DNA of 64,000 nt from Mesorhizobium escarrei (GTDB lineage Bacteria; Pseudomonadota; Alphaproteobacteria; Rhizobiales; Rhizobiaceae), in NCBI RefSeq assembly GCF_935825525.1, contig NZ_CAKXZT010000152.1:73197-137196 (forward strand), written 5' to 3'. The position numbers and the translations under genes are program-made. Under the pieces are notes generated by a model. That model had not been told where the DNA came from. It saw only the letters and a list, made by a program, of their open reading frames with translations, and did not search any database. Each line of letters opens with the position of its first letter. Positions within the stretch are counted from its first letter, which is position 1. Shown piece after piece: positions 17,468-26,598 of the stretch.

Positions 17468-18132
17468 CCCGGCGCCTGCTTCCTGTGCCTCGGCGTCATC
17501 GTCTCCAGCGCTGCGAACACGGCGCCGGAGACGACATTCTCCACCGTGTCGGGGTCGGCGGACGCGTCGATGACGATGCAGCGCTCGGGTTCTGCCGCGG
17601 CGATTGCCAGAAAGGCTTGGCGGCGGCGCTGGTGGATATCGAGCGTTTCCTTTTCGAAGCGGTCGGCGCCGGCATCGGTGCCCCGGCGTGCGGTGGCGCG
17701 CCGCAGTCCTTCGGCCGGGTCGATATCGAAGATCAGCGTCATGTCGGGCACCATGCCGTTGATGGCGACCTTCTCCAGCGCGCCCATGAAGGCTGGATCG
17801 AGGCCGCCGGTGACGCCCTGGTAGACGCGCGAGGAGTCCATGAAGCGATCACAAAGCACGATCGAGCCGCGCTCGACCGCCGGCCGGATGACCTGCTCGA
17901 CATGGTCGGAACGGGCAGCGGCGAACAGCAGCGCCTCCATCCTGGGACCGAATGGCTCGGCAGCGCCGGAAAGAAGGACATGCCGGACCGCCTCGGCGCC
18001 TGGCGAGCCGCCCGGCTCGCGCGTGACAAGGACATCGTATTTCTTGGCGCGCATCTTGCTGGCCAGCCGCTCGATCTGCGTCGACTTGCCTGCCCCTTCT
18101 CCGCCTTCGAAGGTGATGAAGAATCCGCTCAC
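17464..18132 (-). CDS. tmk: Thymidylate kinase
   Basis: Phosphorylates dTMP to dTDP; 222 residues from the chosen start. The P-loop is FEGGEGAGKSTQ at residues 7-18, the DRF-type motif is LCDRFMDSSRVYQG, and the LID region ARRGTDAGADRFE is arginine-containing. The frame is open to 18270, but the conserved protein begins just before FFITFEGG, so the GTG at 18132 (with AAAGG upstream) is preferred; a TTG one codon earlier is equally possible. It sits downstream of the D,D-carboxypeptidase-like gene. Confidence 0.94.
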   Translation of the reverse strand: MSGFFITFEGGEGAGKSTQIERLASKMRAKKYDVLVTREPGGSPGAEAVRHVLLSGAAEPFGPRMEALLFAAARSDHVEQVIRPAVERGSIVLCDRFMDSSRVYQGVTGGLDPAFMGALEKVAINGMVPDMTLIFDIDPAEGLRRATARRGTDAGADRFEKETLDIHQRRRQAFLAIAAAEPERCIVIDASADPDTVENVVSGAVFAALETMTPRHRKQAPG

Positions 18133-18199
18133 CAAAGCCTTTATCCATGCTGCGGGACCGTAATAGTCCTGACTTGAGAAAAGGTCCACGCCGCGGCTG

Positions 18200-19366
18200 C
18201 TAACGCAGCCAGCCGACCGCCAGTTCCTTGGCGGCATCGAGCGCGCGTCGCGGCAGCGAGCCGACGCCAACCGGCTCGGCGGCGAAAAGCGGCGTCTCCT
18301 GGCTCAGCGTATCACCGATCCAGACCCGCAGCGCACCCACCGGTTGTCCCTCCTCCACGGGGGCTGCAACCGGTCCCTCATAGACGATCCTGGCGGTCAG
18401 TCTGTCGCGGTTGGCGATCGGCAGGAAGATGACCACGGGCGCTTTTGCCTTCAGCGCCACGCCGGATTTCGCACCGCCGAAAACCTGGGCCTCGCCGACC
18501 ACTTCGTCCTTGGCGAAAATCTCGGTTTTCTCGAAGGAACGAAGGCCCCAATCGAGCAGTTTTCGCGCTTCCTCGGCGCGCTCGCGATCGCTTGCCAGAC
18601 CGCTCATCGCCGCAATGACCCGCCTGCCACCATGGCTGACCGAGCCGACGATGCCGAAGCCGGATGCATCGCTCCTGCCGATCGCCAGGCCGTCGGCGCC
18701 GATATCCATCGCCAGCAGCGGGTTGCGGTTCCTCTGGGTGATCTTGTTCCAGGTGAAGTCCTTCTGGCCGTAGTAGCGATAAAGGTCCGGGTACGCGCGC
18801 CAGATATGCAGGGCAAGGAGCGCTAGCTCTCGAACCGTCGCTTGTTGACCGTCGGCCGGCAGACCGGTTGCATTGACGAATGTCGATTTCTTGAGGCCAA
18901 TCTGCCTTGCCCGCTCAGTCATCTCAGTCGCGAAATTCGCCTCCGATCCGGCAAAACCTTCGGCGATGATGATGCAGCCGTCATTGGCTGCCTGGACCGT
19001 CACGCCCTGGATCAGGTCCGCAAGCCGGATCGTCGACTTGAGCTGGGCAAACATTGTCGACGTGCCGGATGGCGCGCCGCCGGTGCGCCATGCGTTCTCA
19101 CTCACCACGAATGTATCGTCGAGCGTCACGCGCGCCGATTTGATGGTGTGGAACACCACCTCCATCGTCATCAGCTTGGCCAGCGACGCCGGCTGAATCG
19201 GCCTGTCGGCATCCTTGGAAAACAGCACTGTTCCGGTTTCGGCATCGATCATGAAGGCCTGCGCAGCCTTGGTCTCGAAAAGCTGCGCTCCGGCCGGCAC
19301 CAGCGAAAGCAGCAGGAGAACAAAACCCAGAAGCCCGGCGAGAGGCGCGGCGAAGCGAAATTTCAT
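18200..19366 (-). CDS. D-alanyl-D-alanine carboxypeptidase-like protein (PBP5/DacF family) with altered motifs
   Basis: Exported penicillin-binding-protein-family enzyme, 388 residues, with a signal peptide (about 1-27) and the serine peptidase S11 fold that trims peptidoglycan side chains. The first active motif, Ser61-x-x-Lys64 in PASLAKLM, is intact. The second motif, normally SxN, reads Ala126-Ala-Asn128 (VQAANDGC), and the third, normally KTG, reads Ala228-Ile-Gly230 (DGLAIGRSDASG). Two of three catalytic motifs are thus changed, so activity is doubtful. The rest of the fold and the C-terminal beta domain are kept, suggesting a binding or regulatory role. It lies between rlpA and tmk. 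Confidence 0.88.
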   Translation of the reverse strand: MKFRFAAPLAGLLGFVLLLLSLVPAGAQLFETKAAQAFMIDAETGTVLFSKDADRPIQPASLAKLMTMEVVFHTIKSARVTLDDTFVVSENAWRTGGAPSGTSTMFAQLKSTIRLADLIQGVTVQAANDGCIIIAEGFAGSEANFATEMTERARQIGLKKSTFVNATGLPADGQQATVRELALLALHIWRAYPDLYRYYGQKDFTWNKITQRNRNPLLAMDIGADGLAIGRSDASGFGIVGSVSHGGRRVIAAMSGLASDRERAEEARKLLDWGLRSFEKTEIFAKDEVVGEAQVFGGAKSGVALKAKAPVVIFLPIANRDRLTARIVYEGPVAAPVEEGQPVGALRVWIGDTLSQETPLFAAEPVGVGSLPRRALDAAKELAVGWLR

Positions 19367-19472
19367 GAGAAGTTCGACCTGTCAGCCGGTAGTTCTGCGC
19401 AAGCTCTATCAGGCTTTGTCCCGGCCGATCAACCGCGCGATCGACAACTGGGCAAACTCCAGGTTTTGCCGG

Positions 19473-20699
19473 TCAATTCCGAACCACGAGCGCGTCCGGT
19501 GCGCCATGCGACCATGCCGCCTGCAGCATGTCGTCCAGGCTGCCATGGCCGTCCGGATAGAGATTGACCGAATACCAGTCCTTGCCCTCGAATTCCGAGC
19601 GCTGGATTTCGGTCTTGCCGAAGCCGGAAAGCTGGGTTGCCACCTGCTGCGCCTCGGCGGCATCCTCGAACGAGCCCGCCGCGATATAGTCGGTGGGTGA
19701 AGCGGCCGAAGGACCTTGCCGCTTCCACGATTGAAGGATTTCGGCAGGCGACATGCCGGCGCCATCGAGCGCGGCAAAGACAACGGAGGCGCGCTGCACG
19801 GGTTCGTTGGCGTAGGACAGCGTCGCTACGGCGAACGGCGATTGCGGCGGCAGATTGATCTGCGGCCGTTCCGGCACGATCGGCCCGAAATCGGGCAGCG
19901 TCACGCTGCCAGCGGCCGGCGTCTGCGCCGCCACGACAGGCTGTGCTGATGGCGAATTCGTCAACTGACCGGGAAAGGGAGCGGCGGCCAACCCCGTGCT
20001 CGGCGATGGCCCATTCATGGCGATCATGACACCGGTGGGCAGTCCGTCCGACGGATCCGGCGCCCTGTTGCCGGGATGGTAAGAGGCCATCAGATATTGC
20101 TCGTCATTGCCGTGAAGCGGCGCCCGTCCGACATATTCGACCTTCACCTTGGCCGTGCCGATATTGGCATAGTCGAGCATTTCGGCGGCGCGCTTCGACA
20201 CATCGATGATGCGCCCGTCATGGTAAGGACCGCGATCGTTGACGCGCACGATGACCGAACTGCCGGTCTTCAGATTGGTGACGCGCGCATAGCTCGGCAA
20301 CGGCATTGTCGGATGCGCGCCGGTCAGATGCGTCATGTCGTAGACTTCGCCGTTTGCGGTCAGCCTGCCGTGGAAGGCCTCGCCATACCAGGATGCGAGA
20401 CCCTTCTTGGCATAGCGCTTGTCTTCCTTCGGATAATACCACTTGCCGCGCACTTGATAGGGCTTGCCGAGCTGATCGCGTCCGCCGCCACGCTGCAGGC
20501 CCGACAGTTTGAATGTAACGCGCGGGCTGGCTTTTACGCCATACACGGATTCAGCAAAATATTCCTTGGAGCGAGGCTTCTTGTTGACCATTGCCTTGGG
20601 CTGTGGCGGCGCAGCGCAAGCCGCCAGCAAGGCAGCCGACAGGGCACACAACGCGAAAGCGGAAGCGCGACGAAGACGCGGGCGCGTCGTGCTCTGCAT
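19473..20699 (-). CDS. rlpA: RlpA-family septal lipoprotein with SPOR domain
   Basis: Lipoprotein related to RlpA, a lytic transglycosylase or septal-ring protein acting on peptidoglycan. The signal sequence ends in the lipobox LLAACAAPP. A double-psi beta-barrel domain (about residues 100-200) contains GLASWYGEAFHGRLTANGE and VIVRVNDRGPYHDGRIID. The C-terminal 80 residues (from PTDYIAAGSF) form a SPOR domain that binds denuded glycan strands at division sites. The start is taken as the ATG at 20699, which gives a proper signal peptide; the frame extends ten codons further. Confidence 0.9.
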   Translation of the reverse strand: MQSTTRPRLRRASAFALCALSAALLAACAAPPQPKAMVNKKPRSKEYFAESVYGVKASPRVTFKLSGLQRGGGRDQLGKPYQVRGKWYYPKEDKRYAKKGLASWYGEAFHGRLTANGEVYDMTHLTGAHPTMPLPSYARVTNLKTGSSVIVRVNDRGPYHDGRIIDVSKRAAEMLDYANIGTAKVKVEYVGRAPLHGNDEQYLMASYHPGNRAPDPSDGLPTGVMIAMNGPSPSTGLAAAPFPGQLTNSPSAQPVVAAQTPAAGSVTLPDFGPIVPERPQINLPPQSPFAVATLSYANEPVQRASVVFAALDGAGMSPAEILQSWKRQGPSAASPTDYIAAGSFEDAAEAQQVATQLSGFGKTEIQRSEFEGKDWYSVNLYPDGHGSLDDMLQAAWSHGAPDALVVRN

Positions 20700-21108
20700 T
20701 TTTCGATTGTCCCCTCTCAACAAAGGCACCGCAACTTGACCGTCGGCAGGGCTAAAACCTACCCGACAACGCCAGCGCCACCTTGATTCGCAATCCCTTG
20801 TGCACAGGAATTGTTTATCACCGTATTAACCGATTATGGTCCGAACCGGGCGAGATTGTGGCACGAGCCGCCCCGGCGATCACTGTGAAAAATCACGGCG
20901 TTTCGACCTTCGCCGCAGCGCTGCTCGTCCTGCTCGAGCCCCGCCGTCAAGCGCCCGTGCCCTGCCCTTGGCAGGAACCGGCAACAGCCGGTTGACAGGA
21001 CTTCGTTGGGCGCACTAGAGCAATGAAGCGCGAACGATCTCCGAGGCGTGCCCCACAGGGTACGCGTTGAGATCAGGACGAGCATCCAAGTGGTTGAAAA
21101 ATCACGAT
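20700..21108. other. Intergenic stretch before tRNA-Ser
   Basis: About 400 bases between the rlpA start and the tRNA gene. It must hold the rlpA promoter (minus strand) and the tRNA promoter (plus strand), but I cannot identify either with confidence. No coding frame here looks real. Confidence 0.4.
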
Positions 21109-21198
21109 GGAGGGATGGCCGAGCGGTTTAAGGCACCGGTCTTGAAAACCGGCGTGGGTGCAAGCCCACCGTGGGTTCGAATCCCACTCCCTCCGCCA
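21109..21198 (+). tRNA. tRNA-Ser (anticodon UGA)
   Basis: A 90-base tRNA with acceptor stem GGAGGGA (21109-21115) paired to TCCCTCC (21188-21194), discriminator G and encoded CCA. The anticodon stem pairs CCGGT with ACCGG and the loop CTTGAAA gives anticodon TGA at 21143-21145. The long variable arm (GTGGGTGCAAGCCCAC) is diagnostic of serine tRNA. Its 3' end is the integration site of the adjacent element, which keeps the gene intact. Confidence 0.97.
21185..21198 (+). other. attL, 3' end of tRNA-Ser
   Basis: CACTCCCTCCGCCA, covering part of the T-arm and acceptor stem plus CCA. It is repeated exactly at 33577-33590. The bases just outside differ, so 14 bp is the visible core identity. Confidence 0.85.
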
Positions 21199-21251
21199 GT
21201 TGCCGTTGATTTGGCTACAGAAATTGTCATTTCAGCAGAAAAACGCACAAA

Positions 21252-22298
21252 TTGACGTACGCTGCTTTCCGGGGGCTTCCTGCCACTATCGGCGGGTCGC
21301 CCCTTGAGCGCAGCACGGGTGAGCTATTGGAATTTGACGAGATCATTTCTGGCAAGGAACCATTCCTTCATGAGGCTACCCTTCTTGAGATCGAAGAGGG
21401 GCTTAGGCTTGACTTCAAGGTTTCCGGCCGTGGCAAACCCGGCGCAGCCTTCAATGCCCAGGCCCAACTAACCAGAGAGGGCCGAACTAGTATTGCCAAG
21501 GCACTTTCGGCCTTCAGCAACTCCGCCGGAGGGGTGGTGGTGATCGGGGTTGACTGTCGCAGAAACACCACTGATGGTCTCGATTGTGCGAACTCCCTTG
21601 AACCGCTCCCCAACTGGAAGGCGGCTCTCAGTGCTTTGAACTCGGCCGTTGGCGATTTGTTGCAGCCCAAAAACGACGGCGTTCGAGTTGCCGGGTTTCC
21701 ATCTCATGCTGACGAATCTTTGGGATACTTGGTGATTGACGTCCCTAGGTCTGAGCGTCGGCCGCATATGTGCCAAATGACCGGGCGATACTTTAAGCGA
21801 TCGGGCAGCGCCAGCTACCCAATGGAACACTACGACATAGAGGACGCGTTTCGTAGAAGAGCAGTTCCCAAGCTTAAGCTCAGAACAGACGTGTACCAGT
21901 TCATGGGAGTAGGCTTGAGCCTCCACTTCCGCATCCGTCTTTGGCTCGATAACGTGTCCTCGATGACTGCTTTTTTCCCCTCCCTCACGATTAGCGATTT
22001 GGAGGGAATTCAATTCGGCTGGAGCGACGACCGCTTGCCATCGGTGATTAGGATGAACGAAGGGAACAAAGTCACAGCTTACGGAAATGCCGAATACGTC
22101 ATTCATCCTGGCTCGACGCGTCAGATCGACGCTTTGCAGTTCGAAGCTGCTTTTGATGAAGGAAGAAAACTATTATCGATAGGGAACCGCGAGCCGAATA
22201 TGGCCTATCTTGCGTTCAAATACCGAATTGGTGCGCAAGATATGATGTCGCAGAAAGAAGAGACTGAAATTCGTCTTTATCCGCTCATACCGCAATAG
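21252..22298 (+). CDS. AlbA_2 (Schlafen-type) domain protein
   Basis: Protein of 348 residues with an N-terminal AlbA_2 domain at about residues 40-205. Hallmarks are the glutamate-rich opening (LLEIEEGLRLDFKVSG), IAKALSAFSNSAGGVVVIGVD and GRYFKRSGSASYPM. AlbA_2 proteins bind nucleic acid and are frequent in regulators and in phage-defence or island cargo; some Schlafen relatives are RNases. The C-terminal half (about 210-348) is a beta-rich region I do not recognise. It begins with TTG 53 bases after the tRNA; no in-frame ATG precedes the domain. Its specific role is unknown. Confidence 0.75.
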   Translation: MTYAAFRGLPATIGGSPLERSTGELLEFDEIISGKEPFLHEATLLEIEEGLRLDFKVSGRGKPGAAFNAQAQLTREGRTSIAKALSAFSNSAGGVVVIGVDCRRNTTDGLDCANSLEPLPNWKAALSALNSAVGDLLQPKNDGVRVAGFPSHADESLGYLVIDVPRSERRPHMCQMTGRYFKRSGSASYPMEHYDIEDAFRRRAVPKLKLRTDVYQFMGVGLSLHFRIRLWLDNVSSMTAFFPSLTISDLEGIQFGWSDDRLPSVIRMNEGNKVTAYGNAEYVIHPGSTRQIDALQFEAAFDEGRKLLSIGNREPNMAYLAFKYRIGAQDMMSQKEETEIRLYPLIPQ

Positions 22299-22576
22299 CC
22301 CACCACCGTGAGGCAGCGGTCGCAACAATCGACATCGTAAGCACTGCACTGGGCCATGCTGTTGAGTATAAAGCGCCAGACACACGGTAGCCCGCCACCC
22401 TGAGGCAAGCGGGGCGCACTCCAGGGGCAGTCTTCTTGGCATTTCATGAGACCCGCCTGGGAGCAAAGGCCCGTTTGGCGGTCATCCAACATCGGGAAAT
22501 GATTGAGCGCGTCGCAGCGGCTCTGGTAGAGCGTCTGAGCCTACCTAGCGATCAAGTCGATGCTCTCATTCGCTGA
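22299..22576 (+). pseudogene. Relic of a small HE(A)AHAV-type protein (M41-like)
   Basis: One reading frame is open through this interval apart from a single TAG at 22388-22390. It encodes HHREAAVATIDIVSTALGHA-VEY before the stop and an alpha-helical end MIERVAAALVERLSLPSDQVDALIR after it. The two halves resemble the HEAxHAV...ALG opening and the helical C-terminus of short FtsH-peptidase (M41)-like proteins common on rhizobial islands. The metal motif itself is scrambled. It is probably a dead gene; recognition is by pattern only. Confidence 0.4.
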
Positions 22577-22670
22577 AATCGTCAACGCCGCTCGGCTTTG
22601 AAGACCGGGCGGCTTGCGACTGATGCTGACTTAGGGCACCAGTTCCTCTTAAACAGCGGGGTGTATCTGG

Positions 22671-23231
22671 ATGCAGTTCCACGATGAGCTATGGAAAGTC
22701 GAACTCGCACGATTTGCCGATGAGATTCGTGCAATCCGCATCCGGCCTGACGCGGAGTATGAAGAAATCTTCTGTGCCGAACGACCGATTTTCTACTCGG
22801 CCTTCATCGTCCGGAAGCTGATAGAAGATGTTGCGGTAACCGATAAGCTCAAATCGCGCTTCACGACGGTTATCTCCCATGAATCAACACGAGGAGGTGA
22901 AGAGATTTTCCTAGAGCCAATGCTTGGCCTTTTGGACGTAAAAGATCACTTCGACATCTCCGACCCCAAGGAAATCCGAATTTCTTTCAATGACCTTTCG
23001 AGCGAGATCATTCACAGCGACGGGTTTATCTGGCTTTTTGGCGATGAGGAAAAGGCGTCAACATCTCCTGGATTTGCCGTCTTCTCCCATCGAAACACGC
23101 TGAAGCGAATGCTCGTGATCGGCCTGGACACCTATGTGGGCGTGCTAGAGGAAATACAGGCTGACAAGCCAACAAGGTGGTACTCGGCCAAAGGCCTAAA
23201 GACCGGCCGCGTGACCCGGCACGCAGAATGA
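22671..23231 (+). CDS. Hypothetical protein, island cargo
   Basis: Protein of 186 residues starting at ATG 22671. It is acidic, mixed alpha/beta by composition, with no membrane helix or signal peptide. Notable stretches are IFYSAFIVRKLIEDVAVTDK near residue 40 and GFIWLFGDEEKASTSPGFAVFSH near 115. I do not recognise the family. Codon use is less GC-biased than flanking chromosomal genes, which fits acquisition with the element. It lies between two other unknown cargo genes on the same strand. Confidence 0.65.
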   Translation: MQFHDELWKVELARFADEIRAIRIRPDAEYEEIFCAERPIFYSAFIVRKLIEDVAVTDKLKSRFTTVISHESTRGGEEIFLEPMLGLLDVKDHFDISDPKEIRISFNDLSSEIIHSDGFIWLFGDEEKASTSPGFAVFSHRNTLKRMLVIGLDTYVGVLEEIQADKPTRWYSAKGLKTGRVTRHAE

Positions 23232-23428
23232 CGCTCTACATCGCCGCCAACCGCCTCTGGCGCATAGGCAGCGCGACGTGGTCGGCATGGCCGCCTGCCT
23301 ACTGATGGCCGGCGCGCGGCGGTCGCGGCCCTTGCCTGACCGCGCTGTTAGCGGGGCCGGTGCCGGCCACTTGCTCAATCGTCAAGCCGCCCTTGCTGGG
23401 GCGATGCCTTTCGAGCGATATTCTTACG

Positions 23429-24106
23429 ATGTCAGAATCAAAGCTGGATACGATTTACAAAGTGCTGTCGGACTGGACCGACTTCGAAACCGCTGACGCG
23501 CTGGTCCATGGATATTTTGCTGGCGATCGCACTGCGCAGGAAGTTCAGCGATTCCGTGCCAGGCAAATTCCGTTCAAGAAACTCTCCGATGAAGTTGTGC
23601 CTGCGATGAAGTACCTTCGTGAGATCGGCTTCAAAGGATCTCTTCGCTTTCCGTTCGACAACAGCACGCCCGATTGCTGGATTCGGACTAATGACGGCGA
23701 GGTGCGCGGGATCGAAGTGACGCTTGCCAAGGCCCGAGAGCGCGTTGCTTTGGCCAAGGAACTGAACGAGACTGGGAGTGGTCGCGGCTATTTGGGCTTG
23801 TCAGACGAAGCGCCCCAGAAAGAGTTTGAGGCGAAGCTTGCCGGAAAACGCGCTATGTACACGACTGAGGCTGCACTCAGCAGCATTGGCGCGGCTATCA
23901 AGTCCTGCCTGAGCAAGAAAACTCATAGCCGTTACGCTGGTTTTGACTTGGTGATCGATGCTCCTCTTAGGACGCTTCCGGCTGATCGCTGGAAGCTGAT
24001 CGAGCCCGATCTGAGTGCGGCTGCCGAACCGACAACGTTTCACCGCGTCTACGTTGTCGGCAACTCGGAGTTGCGCTCTGGTTTCTATATTAAAGTGCTT
24101 CCGTAG
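23429..24106 (+). CDS. Hypothetical protein, possible nuclease-like fold
   Basis: Protein of 225 residues from the ATG at 23429; an upstream GTG at 23360 would add 23 residues without clear character. In the middle, TPDCWIRTNDGEVRGIEVTLA has the PD-(x)n-E-x-T spacing seen in some PD-(D/E)XK nuclease relatives, followed by a long helix with repeated Lys/Glu. This is suggestive only: the usual lysine is Thr. The last third contains FDLVIDAPLRTLP. Same strand as the other cargo; function unknown. Confidence 0.6.
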   Translation: MSESKLDTIYKVLSDWTDFETADALVHGYFAGDRTAQEVQRFRARQIPFKKLSDEVVPAMKYLREIGFKGSLRFPFDNSTPDCWIRTNDGEVRGIEVTLAKARERVALAKELNETGSGRGYLGLSDEAPQKEFEAKLAGKRAMYTTEAALSSIGAAIKSCLSKKTHSRYAGFDLVIDAPLRTLPADRWKLIEPDLSAAAEPTTFHRVYVVGNSELRSGFYIKVLP

Positions 24107-24661
24107 AGCGACCTTTTCTTGTGGATCGATCGACGAAACCGGCGGGAGCGCGGGATTTCCGTGATCGCGTACCTCCGACCACGCCCAACCTCTGTTAGCT
24201 TGTTCGTGCGGCGGACCCCAATCCCCGGCCGGGCCCAAAAAGGCAATTTACCCCAACACCCCCTAAGCAGGCGCCGGCCTTCCCTTACCCGAGAAGGTCT
24301 GAAAAGTACAAGGACAGGTCCATGTGTCATTCCTTATTTTGGGGAGTCCAGCTGCCGATGGCCGAAGTTGTTCGCCGGACCGGATTCAGGTATCTGCTAC
24401 GACCGATGAGGAACTCTGATCAAAAGATGAAAACCCGGGTTGTCGGCCTGGGCTTGCTGGTCGCCTTTATCCTGGCGGTCGTGTTTGTGCCGTGGTTGAC
24501 GTCGAACCTCACGGGCGCGCGATAGTTGGCTAACCTGGGCGTAGCAGCCGAAGAAAATAACATCTATATTTGAACCGCGGTTAATACCGCCACCAGGGCT
24601 GAGGTTCGGGAAGGGCGGCGTTAAGGGTCGCGGCAGAAGAGGCGGCCTGGAGAGGGGCACA
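24107..24661. other. Mostly non-coding stretch within the element
   Basis: 555 bases between two cargo genes. The only plausible gene is the tiny membrane ORF at 24427-24525. Otherwise there are short GC-rich patches and no recognised RNA. A GGAGAGGGG ribosome site for the next gene lies at its right edge. Confidence 0.4.
24427..24525 (+). CDS. Possible 32-residue single-helix membrane peptide
   Basis: The frame encodes MKTRVVGLGLLVAFILAVVF, then a short polar tail: a basic N-terminus followed by one hydrophobic helix. The same frame is open upstream to 24322 with another ATG at 24406. There is no strong ribosome site. It could be a small membrane protein or chance. Confidence 0.3.
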   Translation: MKTRVVGLGLLVAFILAVVFVPWLTSNLTGAR

Positions 24662-25471
24662 ATGGCGAACGACGAGACAGAGAACGCATCGCCGCGGCAG
24701 CCGGCGAATGTCTACCCCTTCCCAGTGTATTTATCGGAGAAGGAACTTTCAGACAGCGACGAATATGCCGGCGGCGACCCCTATTCAGTGGAAACTACCC
24801 ACACCAGAAGTTCTTTCCACCAGCGGCGATTCGATCTCACTTTGGATCTATTGCGTGGATTGGGGCACCTTGATCGCATCCTCGATGTGGGCTGCGGCGA
24901 GGGGCACATAACCGCCGAAATCAAGCGGCAGTTTCCAAAGGCCGAAGTCCATGGACTGGACTATTCGCTTTCCGCCATTCGCAAGGCGCACCTTGCGTAT
25001 CCGGACATATCCTTCTCGGTAGCCGATGCGGTGAAGTCCCCCTATCCAAAGGGTAAGTTCGATGTCGTTGTGTGCAACAACCTCTGGGAGCATGTGACAG
25101 ACCCAATCGGCCTGCTTCTACGCATGAAGGATGTTCTCAAGCCAGGCGGCTCGGTGATCATTTCCACGCCTAGCCGATATCGAACGGCGAATCTGGTGCG
25201 CGCAATACTCGGTCGAAAGATCGTCTTCATGTCCAAGTATCATGTTACCGAGTACACCGTCGGCCAGGTCAAAGAGCAGCTCGCGTATGGGGGATTCGAC
25301 GTGATTAGGGTGCTCAGTCGGCCCATCAGTGCCGGCTCTATAAAGCTCAGGTTAGTACAAAAAGCGCTAAGTGCGTGGCGCGCCGCAACGGGTTCCCACC
25401 ATGAGCTTGAGGAGACAATTTTCTACTTAGCGAAGTGGACCAGGAACAACGCACACCAATCAGACATCTAG
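24662..25471 (+). CDS. Class I SAM-dependent methyltransferase
   Basis: Methyltransferase of 269 residues. Motif I is LDRILDVGCGEGHITAEI (about residues 72-90), the acidic end of beta-2 is VHGLDYS, motif post-I is ISFSVADAV and motif III is MKDVLKPGGSVIISTPSRYR. It resembles Methyltransf_11-type enzymes acting on small molecules or lipids/glycans; the substrate is unknown. A strong purine-rich ribosome site precedes the ATG. It is the last intact cargo gene before the integrase relic, same strand. Confidence 0.82.
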   Translation: MANDETENASPRQPANVYPFPVYLSEKELSDSDEYAGGDPYSVETTHTRSSFHQRRFDLTLDLLRGLGHLDRILDVGCGEGHITAEIKRQFPKAEVHGLDYSLSAIRKAHLAYPDISFSVADAVKSPYPKGKFDVVVCNNLWEHVTDPIGLLLRMKDVLKPGGSVIISTPSRYRTANLVRAILGRKIVFMSKYHVTEYTVGQVKEQLAYGGFDVIRVLSRPISAGSIKLRLVQKALSAWRAATGSHHELEETIFYLAKWTRNNAHQSDI

Positions 25472-25594
25472 CCCAATGCGGCGACCCTTAGATCACGCTG
25501 TTGCGACCGCTCGACCTCGTCTCGAAGTAGTTCGATCATCCATCCATAGGGCTGAATTTCACCGTCGGTCCACGACATGTCACTGCGCCAGTAG

Positions 25595-26256
25595 CCCGGG
25601 CAAAAGCACGCCGGCATCGACTTCAAGATCAGGCGTCCGAAGGGCTGGCGAGGCCGCAAACGTACGGACTGGCTGCAACCCGATCAGGCCTTCCGCCTGT
25701 TCGCCGCCGCGGCCGATATCGACGCTGAGCTCGGCATCTTCCTGGTCTTCCTCTGTTACACCGGCTGCCGGCTCAACGAAGGCCTGCGGCTGACTTGCGA
25801 CCGGCTGATCCTGGGCGAGGCATTCGCCTATATCGAGCAGACCAAGAACGACGATCCGCGCGGCGTGCATCTGCCGCCCTACCTGGTCGCGCAGCTCGCC
25901 AACCATCCGCGCGGGCTCGATCGGGGAAAGCAGAAGGTGTTCCGGTTCCGCAAATGCGGCCGGCTCTATACGCTCATGGCGAAGGCAAAGGAAGCCGCCG
26001 GACCAGACCTGGCTTTCGTCTCCTTCCACATTCTCTGCCACACATGGGCGACGTGATGCGGGGCTATGCCGGGCTTGATACGCGCGGCCTGGTTGGAACC
26101 GGGCGCTGGAAGGACGAAAAGTCGGCCGCCCGCTACGAGCATGTGGTGGTGTCGGAAGAGGCTCGGAAGGCTGATTTGCTGCCCGTGCCGTCGCCGCTCA
26201 AAAAAGCAGCATCCGGGGAAAACCCGGGGAGTGCGCCGCTCAAAGTGGCGAAGTGA
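25595..26256 (+). pseudogene. Decayed tyrosine recombinase (second integrase)
   Basis: The frame from 25595 encodes the catalytic half of a phage-type integrase: CYTGCRLNEGLRL with the first catalytic Arg, then FHILCHTWAT, where the HxLRH Arg has become Cys. The frame then ends at TGA 26054. The adjoining frame continues with MRGYAGLDTRGLVGTGRWKD and AARYEHVV, which carries the catalytic Tyr. Adding one G after ACGTG near 26052 would restore HTWATWMRGYAG. The N-terminal half is missing. It is inactive, and probably a remnant of an earlier element nested here. Confidence 0.8.
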
Positions 26257-26598
26257 TTGATTTCCTTAGATAGGGGGCGACGACGGCTTGTGGCGCGACC
26301 AAGCCATACAGCGCTGACAGCACATACCATCGCACTCGATTGCCTTCCGCCAAACCGCGAGCGCCAGTAAATAGAGGGGATGTGTACAGATCACGAGCCG
26401 CTGCTTCGTGCGAAAGTTTCGATTTCACGCAGAGATCAGAACTACTGCGCCAGTGAAATCGACATCCGGTTTGCATGTGGGCTGGTTGGCGGAGCTGCTG
26501 TCGGGCTTGACGGGGCATGGTGCAGGCTCCGGGAATATTTTCCTATTGTGCGCACATATGTACGTAGGACGCAAGAGGCGTTTGTTTTGCGGGGGAAA
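26257..26598. other. Non-coding stretch within the element
   Basis: 342 bases between the integrase relic and the minus-strand HTH gene. I see no supported gene, RNA or repeat. Short frames on both strands look accidental. Confidence 0.4.

Noticed and set aside
20834..21085. Minus-strand frame just before tRNA-Ser
   Set aside because: No recognisable features; likely chance.
25468..25659. Minus-strand frame ending near the methyltransferase, with a possible 36-residue peptide
   Set aside because: Too short and lacking a ribosome site; overlaps the 5' edge of the integrase relic.
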